From the NCBI GenBank assembly GCA_016715065.1, contig JADKBN010000029.1, positions 620,001 to 684,000 of the forward strand: 64,000 nucleotides of DNA. The letters are read 5' to 3'. Positions 32,353-41,499 of this stretch are shown here, in pieces (the stretch's first letter is position 1; every line of letters starts with the position of its first letter). A model generated the notes under the pieces. That model did no database searches, had not been told where the DNA came from, and saw nothing but the letters and a program-made list of their open reading frames with translations. A program made the translations under genes and the position numbers. Source of the stretch: Fibrobacterota bacterium (lineage in GTDB: Bacteria > Fibrobacterota > Fibrobacteria > UBA5070).

Positions 32353-33018
32353 TCAGCGGTGGTGCTTGCTTTCCAGAAAACGGACCCGGTCTTCCAATTC
32401 GGCCAGTTTTTGGCGCATCCAGTCCATGTCGGAACCTGTCTGGGGCGCAGGGAAAACGGCCATTTCGTCGGAATCGGCGTCGGGAAGGGCGGGCACCAGG
32501 GAAGGATCGAGCCGTTCGGCCAAACCCACACGGTGACGCCAGCGCGGCTCCCGCTGGCCAGGTTGGCGGGGAACCCGCGAGACGGGGGAGTCTTCGATCA
32601 GGGCCAGGGTTTCCAGGGATTCTTCCGCTTGGGCGGGCGAGAGGTCGATCATCTTCTCGCGGGCACGGGTGCGCAGCTCGGAAGCCGTTTGCTCGCCACG
32701 CAGCAACAGCAAGCCAAAGAGCGCGACCTGGCCGCGGTTCAAGCCCCAGCGGTGTTCTTCGAACATCGTGTGTTCGTATTTGCGGACTTCGTGGCCGCCC
32801 TTGGGCTCCGTGAAATAAACAAGACCCTTGAGCTTGAGGGACTTGACGCCCAGTTCCACTTCCAGTTCATCGAATTCCGTGACGGGATTTCGATTGGTGG
32901 CCTGGTTGCAACCGGCGCGCAGGGACTTGAGGGTCAGCGGGTAGTATTCGGGCGTGGCCATCGATTTTTCGATCAGCGTTCCCAAGATCCGGATCTCCAG
33001 GTCGTTCAGCGCGTCCAT
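32353..33018 (-). CDS. yceH: YceH/UPF0502 (DUF480) family protein
   Basis: A 221-residue protein with two winged-helix domains. The family signature MATPEYYPLTLKSLRAGCNQATNRNPV is at the N-terminus (about residues 20-46), followed by GQVALFGLLLLRGEQTASELRTR. A C-terminal helix, DWMRQKLAELEDRVRFLE, probably forms a coiled coil. The function of the family is unknown, with a possible DNA-binding role. It directly follows the Sua5-type gene with no gap. Confidence 0.92.
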   Translation of the reverse strand: MDALNDLEIRILGTLIEKSMATPEYYPLTLKSLRAGCNQATNRNPVTEFDELEVELGVKSLKLKGLVYFTEPKGGHEVRKYEHTMFEEHRWGLNRGQVALFGLLLLRGEQTASELRTRAREKMIDLSPAQAEESLETLALIEDSPVSRVPRQPGQREPRWRHRVGLAERLDPSLVPALPDADSDEMAVFPAPQTGSDMDWMRQKLAELEDRVRFLESKHHR

Positions 33019-33648
33019 CTATTCCTCCAGGCCCAGCGGTTCCAGGGGGCCGATCCCGGATCGGATCAGACGGATCTCGTCGCCGATCAGGCTCACAATG
33101 GTAGTTCCAATGGGCGCGATGCTTTGGGCATCCAGCACCAGATCCACCGACTTTCCGTACTGCTCCTGCACGTCTTCGCCGGTGGAGAACACTTCCGTTT
33201 CGCGCTCGGAAAAGCGGGCAGCGGCATTGACCAAGGGGTGTTCCATGCGCTCCAGAATACCGCGCATCACTGGATGGGTCGGCATTCGCACGCCGACTTC
33301 GGGCCGCTTGACCTCCAGCATCTTGGCGGTCCGGTGGCGAGCGGGAAGAATGAAGGTGTATGGGCCGGGCATCAGGTGCTTCATGGTGCGGAAGGCGAAG
33401 TTGGACACATCCGCGTATTGGGAGATCTGGGAAAAGTCGTTGAACAAAAGCGCCAGCACCTTCGCCTTGACTGGCGTGGTTTGGCGGTAGAGTTTGGCAA
33501 GCCCCTTGGGGCTGGCTGCGGAGCAACCCATGCCGTAACCGGATTCCGTGGGCCAGACCACGAGCCCATCGCGTTGCAAACATTGGACTGCCTGGTCAAG
33601 AAGCCGGGGTTGCGGCGTGACCGGGTGGATTTGAAGTAAAAGTCCCAC
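33019..33648 (-). CDS. Sua5/YciO/YrdC-family protein
   Basis: A 209-residue YrdC-fold protein. LVVWPTESGYGMGCSAASPKGLAKLY is the nucleotide- and RNA-binding motif; PGPYTFILPA and VGVRMPTHPV follow, and SVDLVLDAQ is the late conserved strand. YrdC/Sua5 proteins make threonylcarbamoyl-AMP for tRNA t6A, but several residues (no KxR motif) fit the YciO branch better, so that role is uncertain. The start is a GTG close to the DAHP synthase stop; no ATG lies near. Confidence 0.82.
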   Translation of the reverse strand: MGLLLQIHPVTPQPRLLDQAVQCLQRDGLVVWPTESGYGMGCSAASPKGLAKLYRQTTPVKAKVLALLFNDFSQISQYADVSNFAFRTMKHLMPGPYTFILPARHRTAKMLEVKRPEVGVRMPTHPVMRGILERMEHPLVNAAARFSERETEVFSTGEDVQEQYGKSVDLVLDAQSIAPIGTTIVSLIGDEIRLIRSGIGPLEPLGLEE

Positions 33649-33649
33649 C

Positions 33650-34705
33650 TCAAGCCTTCGAGAGCGGGATTTTGTACCCGAGCGTGCGCGAGTGGATCTC
33701 TTTGGCGTCGCGGATCAGTTGGGCCAGCACGGCTGGAGTGATGGATTGCTTGGGGTCGTCGCCGATCCCTTTGGACCCGCACACGTGGGTTTCCACGTTC
33801 AGGCCATCGGCACCATAAGCGGCGGCGGCAAGCGACGCGAAGGGGACCAGAGAGGCCTTGCCCACGGAATGGGAAGGGTCCACGACCACGGGAGCCCAGG
33901 AGCGTCCCTTCAACAGTGGGGTGATGGATTCGTCCGGAAAATTGCGGTAGCCGTCGAGTTCAGGCTTCGTGCCACGCGGGCACAAGACCACGTTGGGGTT
34001 CCCACCCGCCGCGATGTATTCGGCAGCGCAAAGGAATTCGTCCACAGGACCCATGTGCATGCCGCGTTTCAGGAGCACGACCGTCTTGCTTCCTGCGGTG
34101 CCCCGCCCGACCTGTTTCAAAAGGCCGTAGTTGAGGGCATTGCGGGTTCCGATCTGGATGATGTCGACACCGGCATCCATGACCACCTGCAGATGGCGGT
34201 CTTCCATCACCTCGGTGCTGACCGGCAGCCCGGTTTGGGCTCTTGCTTGGATCAGGATCTCCAGGGCCTTGTCGTCGCCTTGATAGGCGTTTGGGCTCGT
34301 GCGAGGCTTCCAGACCCCGCCGCGGATGGCGACCGCACCGGCCTCCTTCACCGCGTGGGCAGTTTCCAAGAAATACTGGGGGTTGCGAGGGTCGATCGTG
34401 CACTGGCCCGCAATCACATGGAATCCCTCGCCCAAAACCACATTCCCGATCCTGACCCTGTGGGAACTCAGATCCGATGCGTGGTGCATCAGGCGATAAG
34501 GGGCTTGGATCCGGTCGAACCGCTCCACGAACTCCAGGCCCTCGATCCGCCCGACCATTTCTTCGTCGCGTTCGTCACCGGAAATCGCGTAGATGGTCCG
34601 GGTGGTTCCGGCGATCACGGTGAGGCTGCAGCCGTAGTCGGCGAGGATCGCTTCCACTTCGGAAAGCTGGTTGGTGCTGAACGCTTTGTCTCTGGGCAGA
34701 ATCAT
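33650..34705 (-). CDS. aroF: 3-Deoxy-7-phosphoheptulonate (DAHP) synthase, AroF type Ib
   Basis: A 351-residue first enzyme of the shikimate pathway, joining PEP and erythrose 4-phosphate. An N-terminal ferredoxin-like regulatory domain (about 1-65, TVIAGTTRTIYAISGD) is joined to a TIM barrel with VIAGQCTIDP, RGGVWKPRTSP, DIIQIGTRNALNYGLL, VVLLKRGM, LCPRGTKPELDGYRN and VVDPSHSVG. The Cys metal ligand (GQC) and the His (DPSHS) are present. Two upstream in-frame starts exist, but the ATG at 34705 begins the family domain. Confidence 0.94.
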   Translation of the reverse strand: MILPRDKAFSTNQLSEVEAILADYGCSLTVIAGTTRTIYAISGDERDEEMVGRIEGLEFVERFDRIQAPYRLMHHASDLSSHRVRIGNVVLGEGFHVIAGQCTIDPRNPQYFLETAHAVKEAGAVAIRGGVWKPRTSPNAYQGDDKALEILIQARAQTGLPVSTEVMEDRHLQVVMDAGVDIIQIGTRNALNYGLLKQVGRGTAGSKTVVLLKRGMHMGPVDEFLCAAEYIAAGGNPNVVLCPRGTKPELDGYRNFPDESITPLLKGRSWAPVVVDPSHSVGKASLVPFASLAAAAYGADGLNVETHVCGSKGIGDDPKQSITPAVLAQLIRDAKEIHSRTLGYKIPLSKA

Positions 34706-34846
34706 GGTTGGACCCAAGGTACGAAAACCTCGGGAACTCACCGGGAAGAAGGGCTCTTCCAGCTGGCGCGGGTTGCTCTCCGATCGGGAGCGAAAGCGAG
34801 CTGTGGTTGCCTGCGAAAAAGGTGGTTCCTAGCCAATTTCGAGGAT

Positions 34847-36382
34847 GTGAACTTCAAACTTCCATTTCAGACCGGTTTCTTGAGAGTGACTTCCTTGTTG
34901 CAGTTGGCATTCCTTCTGGTTGCTCCTGTCCATTCCAAGACAGACTCTACCGAGCAGGTGTTTTCCGAATCCACGGTGCGATCGTATGCGATCAGTTTCT
35001 ATGCCCCGGACTGGAAAGCCCGCATGGAAGCCAACTGGGTGGTCGATTCCGGCTATGTTCCGGCCCGGTTCTCCGATGGCACCGTAACGCTCGACAGCGT
35101 GGGGGTGCGCTACAAGGGCAATTCCTCCTACACCCTGGCAGGGAACAACCCAAAAAAGCCGTTGAAGATCAAGTTCAACGAATTCAAGGACACCAGCTAC
35201 TACGGGATCAAGGTCTTGAACTTTTCCAACGGTATCGGCGATCCCACTTTGATGAGGGAGCACATCAGCTACGCCATCGCCAGGAAATACCTGCCGGCTC
35301 CGCGGGCCAATTTTGTGCACATCTCCATCGAAGGCAAGGCCGTCGGGCTTTACACGCAGGTGGAACAGGCCGACAAGAGCTTTCTGAAACGCTGGTACGA
35401 CGATTCCAAAGGAAACCTGTTCAAGGCCGGCGACGACGGTGCGAATTTGGGATGGATCGACGGGAACGCCTCCTCCTACGCTGTTTCCGGAGATTATGAA
35501 CTCAAGACCAACGAGGACGCCGCCAATTGGAAGGGCTTTGTTGGTTTCGTGGACTTTCTGAATCGTTCGACGGACGAAGAGTTCTGCGCCGGGCGCTCGG
35601 CTTACCTGGACGACGACAACCTCGCCAAATTCTTGGCATTCAATACGGTCTTGTCGAATTTCGACTCGTACAACGGATCTGGACGCAACTGGTACATGTA
35701 CCAGCCTGACACCACCATCCCGGCCATGCGGATGATCCCTTGGGACCTGAACCTGTCGTTTGGTGCCTACGGAGGCGCTTCCAGCGCACTGAGCATCGCC
35801 ATCGACACGGTCCAGGCCCCGATTGCCGACAGGCCGCTCTTCAAACGTGCCTTGGCATGCCCTGCCACCCGCAATGCCTACTTCCGCTGGATGCGGGACA
35901 TGGTGACATCGCAGGCCAGCGCGGATTCCGTCGAGGCCGCGGTGCTCCGGGATTCCGCACTCATCGCCACCTTCGTGGCCGACGACTCCAACAAGTTCTA
36001 CAACACCGCCGCCTGGAAAACCAACCTGCGCGCGAACTTCCGGGCCTCCGAAGGCATGATTCTCGGATTGGTTTCCTTTTCCAAATCGCGCAACTCCTCG
36101 ATTTCCACCGCCTTGGAATCCTTCCTCGATGTCGCCGTTCGCAAGGTGGATCGCTCGTGGGGATTGGTCCGTACTGGCGACAAGTGGCGTTTGCGGGGCA
36201 TAGAGTCCATCGGTGCCGGTACTGTCTTCTGGACTTCGATCGATGGCCGAGGGTCAGGCTCCATGGCCTTCCAGCCGAGCGACAACGATGTTTCGATCCC
36301 CCTTCCCCATGGGCTCGTGGCCGTCTCGGTCCGGTCCGAGCGGGGATCCCACACTGTCATGATCCACAACACCAGGAAGTGA
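34847..36382 (+). CDS. Exported CotH-kinase family protein
   Basis: A protein of about 511 residues. The spore-coat CotH kinase fold is shown by VGVRYKGNSSY, KKPLKIKFNEF, MREHISYAIARKYLPAPRANFVHISIEGKAVGLYTQVEQ (about 140-180) and the catalytic MIPWDLNLSFG. A signal peptide is visible (FLRVTSLLQLAFLLVAPVHS). The start is uncertain: GTG 34847 gives a full signal sequence, while TTG 34880 and GTG 34886 give shorter ones, and none has a good ribosome site. CotH proteins phosphorylate serines of exported proteins. It leads the unit with the next two exported proteins. Confidence 0.85.
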   Translation: MNFKLPFQTGFLRVTSLLQLAFLLVAPVHSKTDSTEQVFSESTVRSYAISFYAPDWKARMEANWVVDSGYVPARFSDGTVTLDSVGVRYKGNSSYTLAGNNPKKPLKIKFNEFKDTSYYGIKVLNFSNGIGDPTLMREHISYAIARKYLPAPRANFVHISIEGKAVGLYTQVEQADKSFLKRWYDDSKGNLFKAGDDGANLGWIDGNASSYAVSGDYELKTNEDAANWKGFVGFVDFLNRSTDEEFCAGRSAYLDDDNLAKFLAFNTVLSNFDSYNGSGRNWYMYQPDTTIPAMRMIPWDLNLSFGAYGGASSALSIAIDTVQAPIADRPLFKRALACPATRNAYFRWMRDMVTSQASADSVEAAVLRDSALIATFVADDSNKFYNTAAWKTNLRANFRASEGMILGLVSFSKSRNSSISTALESFLDVAVRKVDRSWGLVRTGDKWRLRGIESIGAGTVFWTSIDGRGSGSMAFQPSDNDVSIPLPHGLVAVSVRSERGSHTVMIHNTRK

Positions 36383-36388
36383 TCTCCC

Positions 36389-37801
36389 ATGAACCATGCA
36401 TCCTTGACCGCTCTATTGCTTTTGGCGACTAGCCAAGTGTTCGCCGAAGGCACGCCTGGATTCATTCTCATCCCGGCTCAAGGCGGCATGATGGGCGGCG
36501 GCGGTGCCGGGTCCACTCTGGTGGATCCCAAAGGAACGACGGTCAAGTCCTTCAGTGTGGCCGGATACAATTCCTATTTGCTGCCCAACGGCCACATCCT
36601 GGGCCAAACCGGCAACGGCTCGGCGGCGGCGATGGGATACGCCTCACTGGTGGAACAGGCAGCAGGTTCCGCCACGGCCATCAACACCTGGACGGCAAGT
36701 GGTGGAAGCTTCCACCATGCGCATTGGCTGATGCCCAACGGCCATTGGTTGGGGACCTACACCGTGAAAATCAATCCCAAAACGGCGCTGCCGGGGTTCA
36801 CCGGATCACTCAATTCGATCTGGGACGAGTGGATCCAGGAATGGGATCCGGTCGCCAAGAAGGTGGTTTGGGAGTGGAAGGCCAGCGAGCATACTTCGGC
36901 CACCAATCACCCACGAAAGTTCAACAACAACCTGTTCAAGAGCAACGATCCCCTCCACATCAATTCCGTGGTCTACGATTCCGCGCGCGATCTGGTGGTG
37001 ATGAGCTCCCACTACCTCTTTGAAGTCCTGGTGATCGACCATTCCACCACCACCGCCGAGGCCAAGACCTCCACGGGAGGCAAATACGGCAAAGGTGGCG
37101 ATCTTCTCTTCCGTTGGGGCTGCTCCAAGAACTACGGTGCAGGTGGCGCGGCGGTGTCGGATGTCGTGCATGGCGGCGGCGTGATCCAGGCCGGATTGCC
37201 CGGAGCCGGGAACTTTTCGCTGTTCGGGAACTCCGACAATACCGTCAAGCAGTCCCGTTGGTACGAAGTCAAAGGCCAGGAGAGCGACACCGGATGGGTG
37301 ATCGGGTCCAACGGCGAGTTCGTTGCGACGTTGGCCTTCGACTTCTACAACAGCTCCTACCAGTCCACGGGCCACTACGGCTACGGCCAGCGCCTGGCCA
37401 ACGGCAACACCCTCATCACCTACAGCGGTTCCCAGAAACTGGTGGAGGTCACTCCCGCCAAGGCAGTGGTGAATGTCCTCACCGGCAACACCATCCGCGC
37501 CTTCCACTATGCGCCGGACCATCCCGCCATCGTTTCGCTTGGTTTGGGAAGCTCCAGTGTCCAGCGGATCATGTCCAACGGAGTCGGCATCCAAGCCTCG
37601 TGGGGACAGATTCTGGCCACCGGCCTCGTCGCCGGCTCGCGGTTGCGCGTTTTGGACGCCCAGGGTGTGATCCGCTACGAAACGATCGCCTCCGCGGAGC
37701 GGGCATCGATTCCCGCGGGAAGTTGGGCCAACGGTGCCTATGTCCTGCAGGTGCTTCAGAACGGCAAATCGTCTTCGCAAACCATCGCTTTGACACGTTG
37801 A
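36389..37801 (+). CDS. Arylsulfotransferase (ASST)-like exported protein with sorting tail
   Basis: A 470-residue protein with a signal peptide (LTALLLLATSQVFA) and repeated beta-propeller blades typical of the ASST family: YNSYLLPNGHILGQTGNG, FHHAHWLMPNGHWLGTYTVK, NDPLHINSVVYDSARDLVVMS and QRLANGNTLITYSGSQ. The last 65 residues (SRLRVLDAQGVIRYETI, IPAGSWANGAYVLQVL) resemble type IX secretion C-terminal sorting domains. ASST enzymes transfer sulfate between phenols, but the key histidine cannot be placed with certainty. It lies 6 nt after the CotH gene. Confidence 0.78.
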   Translation: MNHASLTALLLLATSQVFAEGTPGFILIPAQGGMMGGGGAGSTLVDPKGTTVKSFSVAGYNSYLLPNGHILGQTGNGSAAAMGYASLVEQAAGSATAINTWTASGGSFHHAHWLMPNGHWLGTYTVKINPKTALPGFTGSLNSIWDEWIQEWDPVAKKVVWEWKASEHTSATNHPRKFNNNLFKSNDPLHINSVVYDSARDLVVMSSHYLFEVLVIDHSTTTAEAKTSTGGKYGKGGDLLFRWGCSKNYGAGGAAVSDVVHGGGVIQAGLPGAGNFSLFGNSDNTVKQSRWYEVKGQESDTGWVIGSNGEFVATLAFDFYNSSYQSTGHYGYGQRLANGNTLITYSGSQKLVEVTPAKAVVNVLTGNTIRAFHYAPDHPAIVSLGLGSSSVQRIMSNGVGIQASWGQILATGLVAGSRLRVLDAQGVIRYETIASAERASIPAGSWANGAYVLQVLQNGKSSSQTIALTR

Positions 37802-37812
37802 GGTCGAATCCA

Positions 37813-39270
37813 ATGAAAGCCACAATCCTTGTTCTCGCCGTCTGCACCGCCGCTTCGGCAGCGCCCTTCTCGTTGGCAGGAAAGGTCGTTGACGAAGCCG
37901 GAGCTCCCTTGGGCGGCGTGGAAGTTTCCATGCAAGGCGTGACGGGATTTGTCACATCTGGAGTTCAGGGAGAGTTCCTGCTGGCTGGAGAAGGCAACAG
38001 TGTCTCCGTGAAGCCAGCGACCCGCCTGACGGGGCTGCGGATGTCCGTTTTCTCCAACACGGTGGAATGGGCTGGTGCGGGACCGGAAGCGACGTTGGAC
38101 GTTTTCCGGACCAACGGGGTGGTGGTGGGGAGGAATATCCCTTTCGTCGCGGGGCGGGCCGTTCTTCCCCCGAAGGCGGGAATGGCGTTGATCCTGCGCG
38201 TGAAGCACAACGGGGTGGTGGTCGCCGATCTGCAAGGCGCGGGCACGGGTGCGCTGCGCCAGCTTGCTTCGGTCGGGGTTTTGCAGCTGAAAAGGGCAGG
38301 ATTTCGCACCGATACGCTTTCCGTCGACGCCCTGATCAAGACGGGAATCGTTAAAATGCTTGTTGCCTCGGACCCGTGGATCCCCACCACGTTGTCGAAA
38401 TCCGGGAAGATGGTCAAGATCGTCGCGGCTGGAAAAACCTTCGCCATGGGCGAAAATCAAATCTGGGACGAGTTCGACAATTCCGAATGGCCTCGGCACT
38501 CGGTGAAGTTCACCCGCGATTTCTGGATGGACACGACCGAGATCACCCAGATCCAGTACGAAAGCGTCATGACGGCGAGCTATCCAGGCTATTCGGGAAG
38601 CATCGACTGGAAATCGCATTTCGGGATGGGAGCCGACTACCCGGCCTACGGGGTCACCGCGGGTGGGGCGATCCTGTACTGCAATGCCCTCAGCAAGATG
38701 GAAGGTTTGGATACCGCCTACACCTACACGACCAGGGACGGGGAGTCGTCCCACACCTCCCTGAAAGGGGCGGTGGTGGATCTTTCCAAATCCGGTTACC
38801 GCCTGCCCACGGAAGCGGAGTGGGAATACGCCGCGCGAGCGGGCACCACCACGGATTTTCCGTGGGGCTCGATGTCGTTGCAAACCGCCTCCATCGCCGA
38901 CCAGATGAATGCGAATGCCATCTGGGCGGGAAACTCCTACGATCTTGGCGATGCCTCCCCGGATTTTGGTACCCATCCGGTGGCAAGTCGCCTGCCCAAT
39001 GCGTACGGTCTGTACGACATGCTGGGCAGCCAGTCGGAATGGTGCTGGGACGACCACAAATTCGAACCCTACAAGGCTGGGCAAGCGATCGACCCATACA
39101 CGGCGCCGGATCCGGAAATGGCAACCGCCGAACACCAGAGCTTGGCCAAACGTGGCGGGCACTGGGCCAATTCTCCCAACTATCTGAGGGTGTCAAACCG
39201 TACCTTCGAGACCAGAGCTTACTTCTCGTACAACGAGGGGTTCCGTACGGTGCGAAGCGTGGTACCCTAG
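37813..39270 (+). CDS. SUMF1/formylglycine-generating-enzyme-like exported protein
   Basis: A 485-residue exported protein. A signal peptide (ATILVLAVCTAASA) and a carboxypeptidase-like beta domain (about 18-60) are followed by a C-type-lectin-like SUMF1 domain (about 205-485): FTRDFWMDTTEITQIQYE, YRLPTEAEWEYAARAGTTT, GLYDMLGSQSEWCWDD, RGGHWANSPNYLRVSNR and GFRTVRS. The cysteine pair needed for formylglycine generation is missing, so a binding or structural role is likelier than catalysis. It starts 11 nt after the ASST-like gene. Confidence 0.86.
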   Translation: MKATILVLAVCTAASAAPFSLAGKVVDEAGAPLGGVEVSMQGVTGFVTSGVQGEFLLAGEGNSVSVKPATRLTGLRMSVFSNTVEWAGAGPEATLDVFRTNGVVVGRNIPFVAGRAVLPPKAGMALILRVKHNGVVVADLQGAGTGALRQLASVGVLQLKRAGFRTDTLSVDALIKTGIVKMLVASDPWIPTTLSKSGKMVKIVAAGKTFAMGENQIWDEFDNSEWPRHSVKFTRDFWMDTTEITQIQYESVMTASYPGYSGSIDWKSHFGMGADYPAYGVTAGGAILYCNALSKMEGLDTAYTYTTRDGESSHTSLKGAVVDLSKSGYRLPTEAEWEYAARAGTTTDFPWGSMSLQTASIADQMNANAIWAGNSYDLGDASPDFGTHPVASRLPNAYGLYDMLGSQSEWCWDDHKFEPYKAGQAIDPYTAPDPEMATAEHQSLAKRGGHWANSPNYLRVSNRTFETRAYFSYNEGFRTVRSVVP

Positions 39271-39473
39271 AGCAAAGTACGAGTTGACGCCAGACCGGCT
39301 CTGAAGCCTTTCGGAGACATCTGTTGATCCGAGAGGCAACGGGCGATAGGAAAACCTCCGGCGATCCCGGAGGATTGATATGATTTTGTAACCCCGACCC
39401 CCTTTTTCATGGTCGGTGTTGAACTCAATTCGATGCGGAGACGACCACTCGTGTGGTCAGTGGAGGAATTGTG

Positions 39474-40811
39474 ATGAGCCCAACCCATTGCGGAAGGTGT
39501 GTCCTTCTCGCTTTTTCTCTTATCTCTCTTGGATGTGGAAGTTCCACCGCGGTGGTGGAGGAGGAAAAGAAACCGACTCCCTCCGTGGTTCGCGGGCCGG
39601 AATGGGTGGAGTCCACCCACGGAAACAACCCTTCCGATACCCTTGGGGCGTTCCCATGGGTGAGTAGGACATTGGTCATTTCCATGCCAGAGACGACCTG
39701 GGTGAACATGACCGGCGCACTGAAGTCCGTCTGTGGAGACAAGGGAGGTGGCTCTTGTACCGGGGCTCTCTTGGACGGATCCGAGGCAGTTTCCGAATGG
39801 CACAAGGCGAATCTGGTCGCCGATGGCCAGACTTGGGCCGCGGTCGGTTTTCGGTTTCGTTCCAACTCACAGCTGGCCGATGCTTGGGCGAAATCCACCA
39901 ACCAATATCCGTTCCGCATCACCATGGACAAGTGGGAAGACGATGTCCCCATGGTGAAGAATCAACGGTTCTACGGCTTCAAGAAACTCACACTCACCAG
40001 TTTGGCCGAAGATTCCTCCTTCGTACGCCATCAGATCGCTTCCGCTGTCTATCGCGCCCAAGGGGTGCCGGCGCTGCAAGGCGCCGTGGTGAATCTCCGG
40101 CTGGCTCGCGGGACGGACACCATGGATTTGGGGCCGTATGCGTTGCGGGAAGTGCCGGATGGCCCGATTCTGTCCCGTTGGTTCGCCGACGGATCCGGAA
40201 ACGAATACGAACCCAGTTCGAAGCTGGGCACGTATGTGAAGGCGGAGTTTTCGGAAGGGGAAAACGATGGGACGCATTCTGACATCATCGCCTTTTTCGC
40301 CGCCCTGAACTCTCCCGAACGGACAGCGAACCCCGCCGCTTGGCGGAGTTCGCTTCGCAAAGTGTTCGCTCTCGATACCTTCGTGCGTTGGATGGCGGTT
40401 TCCCAGGCCTTGGGCGACCATGGATCCTACGGCAGGGAGACAGGCAATTACGGGCTCTACGGGCTCAATGGCAAGGTCCGGTGGCTGGCCCTCGATCTGG
40501 ACATGACACTTTCCGGCGGTGGTTCGCGCACCCGCGGCGTTTGGTATCCCGGCACGGCCGGTTCGTGGCCGTTGGTGGAAAAGGTATTGGCGGATTCGAT
40601 GCTCTGCGAAGACTATTCCAGCCAGTTGCGAGCCTTGGTGACCACCGGCAATGCGAGTCCCGACAAGTTGGGTGCGTTCATCCGGCGGTTCGTGGTTTCT
40701 TCCAATCCCACCGTGGATCCCAGGCTCGCTCCTCTGTTCGAGTTCGCCGCCCAGCGAAAGATCGCGGTGGATACCTCCCTGTCCAGCCACCCCTGCCCGC
40801 GGAAGGAGTGA
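39474..40811 (+). CDS. CotH-kinase family lipoprotein
   Basis: A 445-residue protein with a lipobox (LLAFSLISLGCGSS, Cys near residue 20), so it is probably membrane anchored. CotH features are GFKKLTLTSLAEDSSFVRHQIASAVYRAQGVPALQGA, the acidic YALREVPDG and WLALDLDMTLSGGG near residue 340. GGAGG precedes the ATG; a GTG one codon earlier is also possible. It opens a five-gene operon (CotH, DUF4956, HlyD, TolC, VTC). CotH, DUF4956 and VTC genes are known neighbours in other bacteria. Confidence 0.85.
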   Translation: MSPTHCGRCVLLAFSLISLGCGSSTAVVEEEKKPTPSVVRGPEWVESTHGNNPSDTLGAFPWVSRTLVISMPETTWVNMTGALKSVCGDKGGGSCTGALLDGSEAVSEWHKANLVADGQTWAAVGFRFRSNSQLADAWAKSTNQYPFRITMDKWEDDVPMVKNQRFYGFKKLTLTSLAEDSSFVRHQIASAVYRAQGVPALQGAVVNLRLARGTDTMDLGPYALREVPDGPILSRWFADGSGNEYEPSSKLGTYVKAEFSEGENDGTHSDIIAFFAALNSPERTANPAAWRSSLRKVFALDTFVRWMAVSQALGDHGSYGRETGNYGLYGLNGKVRWLALDLDMTLSGGGSRTRGVWYPGTAGSWPLVEKVLADSMLCEDYSSQLRALVTTGNASPDKLGAFIRRFVVSSNPTVDPRLAPLFEFAAQRKIAVDTSLSSHPCPRKE

Positions 40812-40814
40812 GCC

Positions 40815-41498
40815 GTGTTCGATCTGAGTTCCGTGCAGGCCGCTTCCCAGGATTCCACCATTCTCGCGGTGATCTATGCGAGTCTGCTTTCCGCGGTCCT
40901 GTCGGGCCTGGTGGCCTGGACCTACAGTGCCACCTTCCACGGGTTGTCGTTTTCCAAGAGCTACGTCCAATCGCTGATCCTGGTTTCTCTCGTGGCCGCC
41001 ACGGTCATGCAGGCCGTTGGCGACAGCATCGCGAGGGGATTGGGGATCATGGGCGCCCTGGCAGTGGTCCGATTCCGCACGGCCTTCACCGACCCCAAGG
41101 ACCTGGTGTTCCTGTTCGCCGCCATCGCGGCAGGCTTGGGCTGCGGCATCTACGCCTGGACGGTTTCCGTCGTCGGGATCCTGGCCTTTTGCGCCGCCGC
41201 TTGGGTCCTCTATCGCGCGGACATCGGGGACCATCTCGCCTACGACGGGCTGGTGCGGTTTTCCATCGGCGACGCCGAGGCCTCGCGCGAGCCCATTTCC
41301 ACGTTGCTTCGGCGGGATCTCAAGCACTTCGCCCTGGTGTCCATGCGCGAAGTGGCCGGAGGCACCAGGCTCGACTGCGCCTACCAGGTCAAATTCCGTC
41401 GTGGACGCGACGCCGCCGTGCTCATGAAGGGGCTTGCCGAGGTTCCCAGCCTCACCGGAGCCCATTTCATGATGCAAGAATCCACTTTGGAGCTTTGA
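40815..41498 (+). CDS. DUF4956 membrane protein
   Basis: A 227-residue protein with four hydrophobic helices (AVIYASLLSAVLSGLVAW, YVQSLILVSLVAATVMQAVG, LVFLFAAIAAGLGCGIYAW, VVGILAFCAAAWVLYRAD) and the family motif GLGIMGALAVVRFRTAFTDPKD. The C-terminal 85 residues form a soluble ferredoxin-like domain. DUF4956 genes commonly sit beside VTC-type polyphosphate polymerase and CotH genes; their biochemical role is unknown. The GTG start follows GGAGTGAGCC after the CotH stop. Confidence 0.85.
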   Translation: MFDLSSVQAASQDSTILAVIYASLLSAVLSGLVAWTYSATFHGLSFSKSYVQSLILVSLVAATVMQAVGDSIARGLGIMGALAVVRFRTAFTDPKDLVFLFAAIAAGLGCGIYAWTVSVVGILAFCAAAWVLYRADIGDHLAYDGLVRFSIGDAEASREPISTLLRRDLKHFALVSMREVAGGTRLDCAYQVKFRRGRDAAVLMKGLAEVPSLTGAHFMMQESTLEL

Positions 41499-41499
41499 A

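Noticed and set aside
37813..39270. SUMF1-like protein as an active formylglycine-generating enzyme
   Set aside because: The needed C-terminal cysteine pair is not present.
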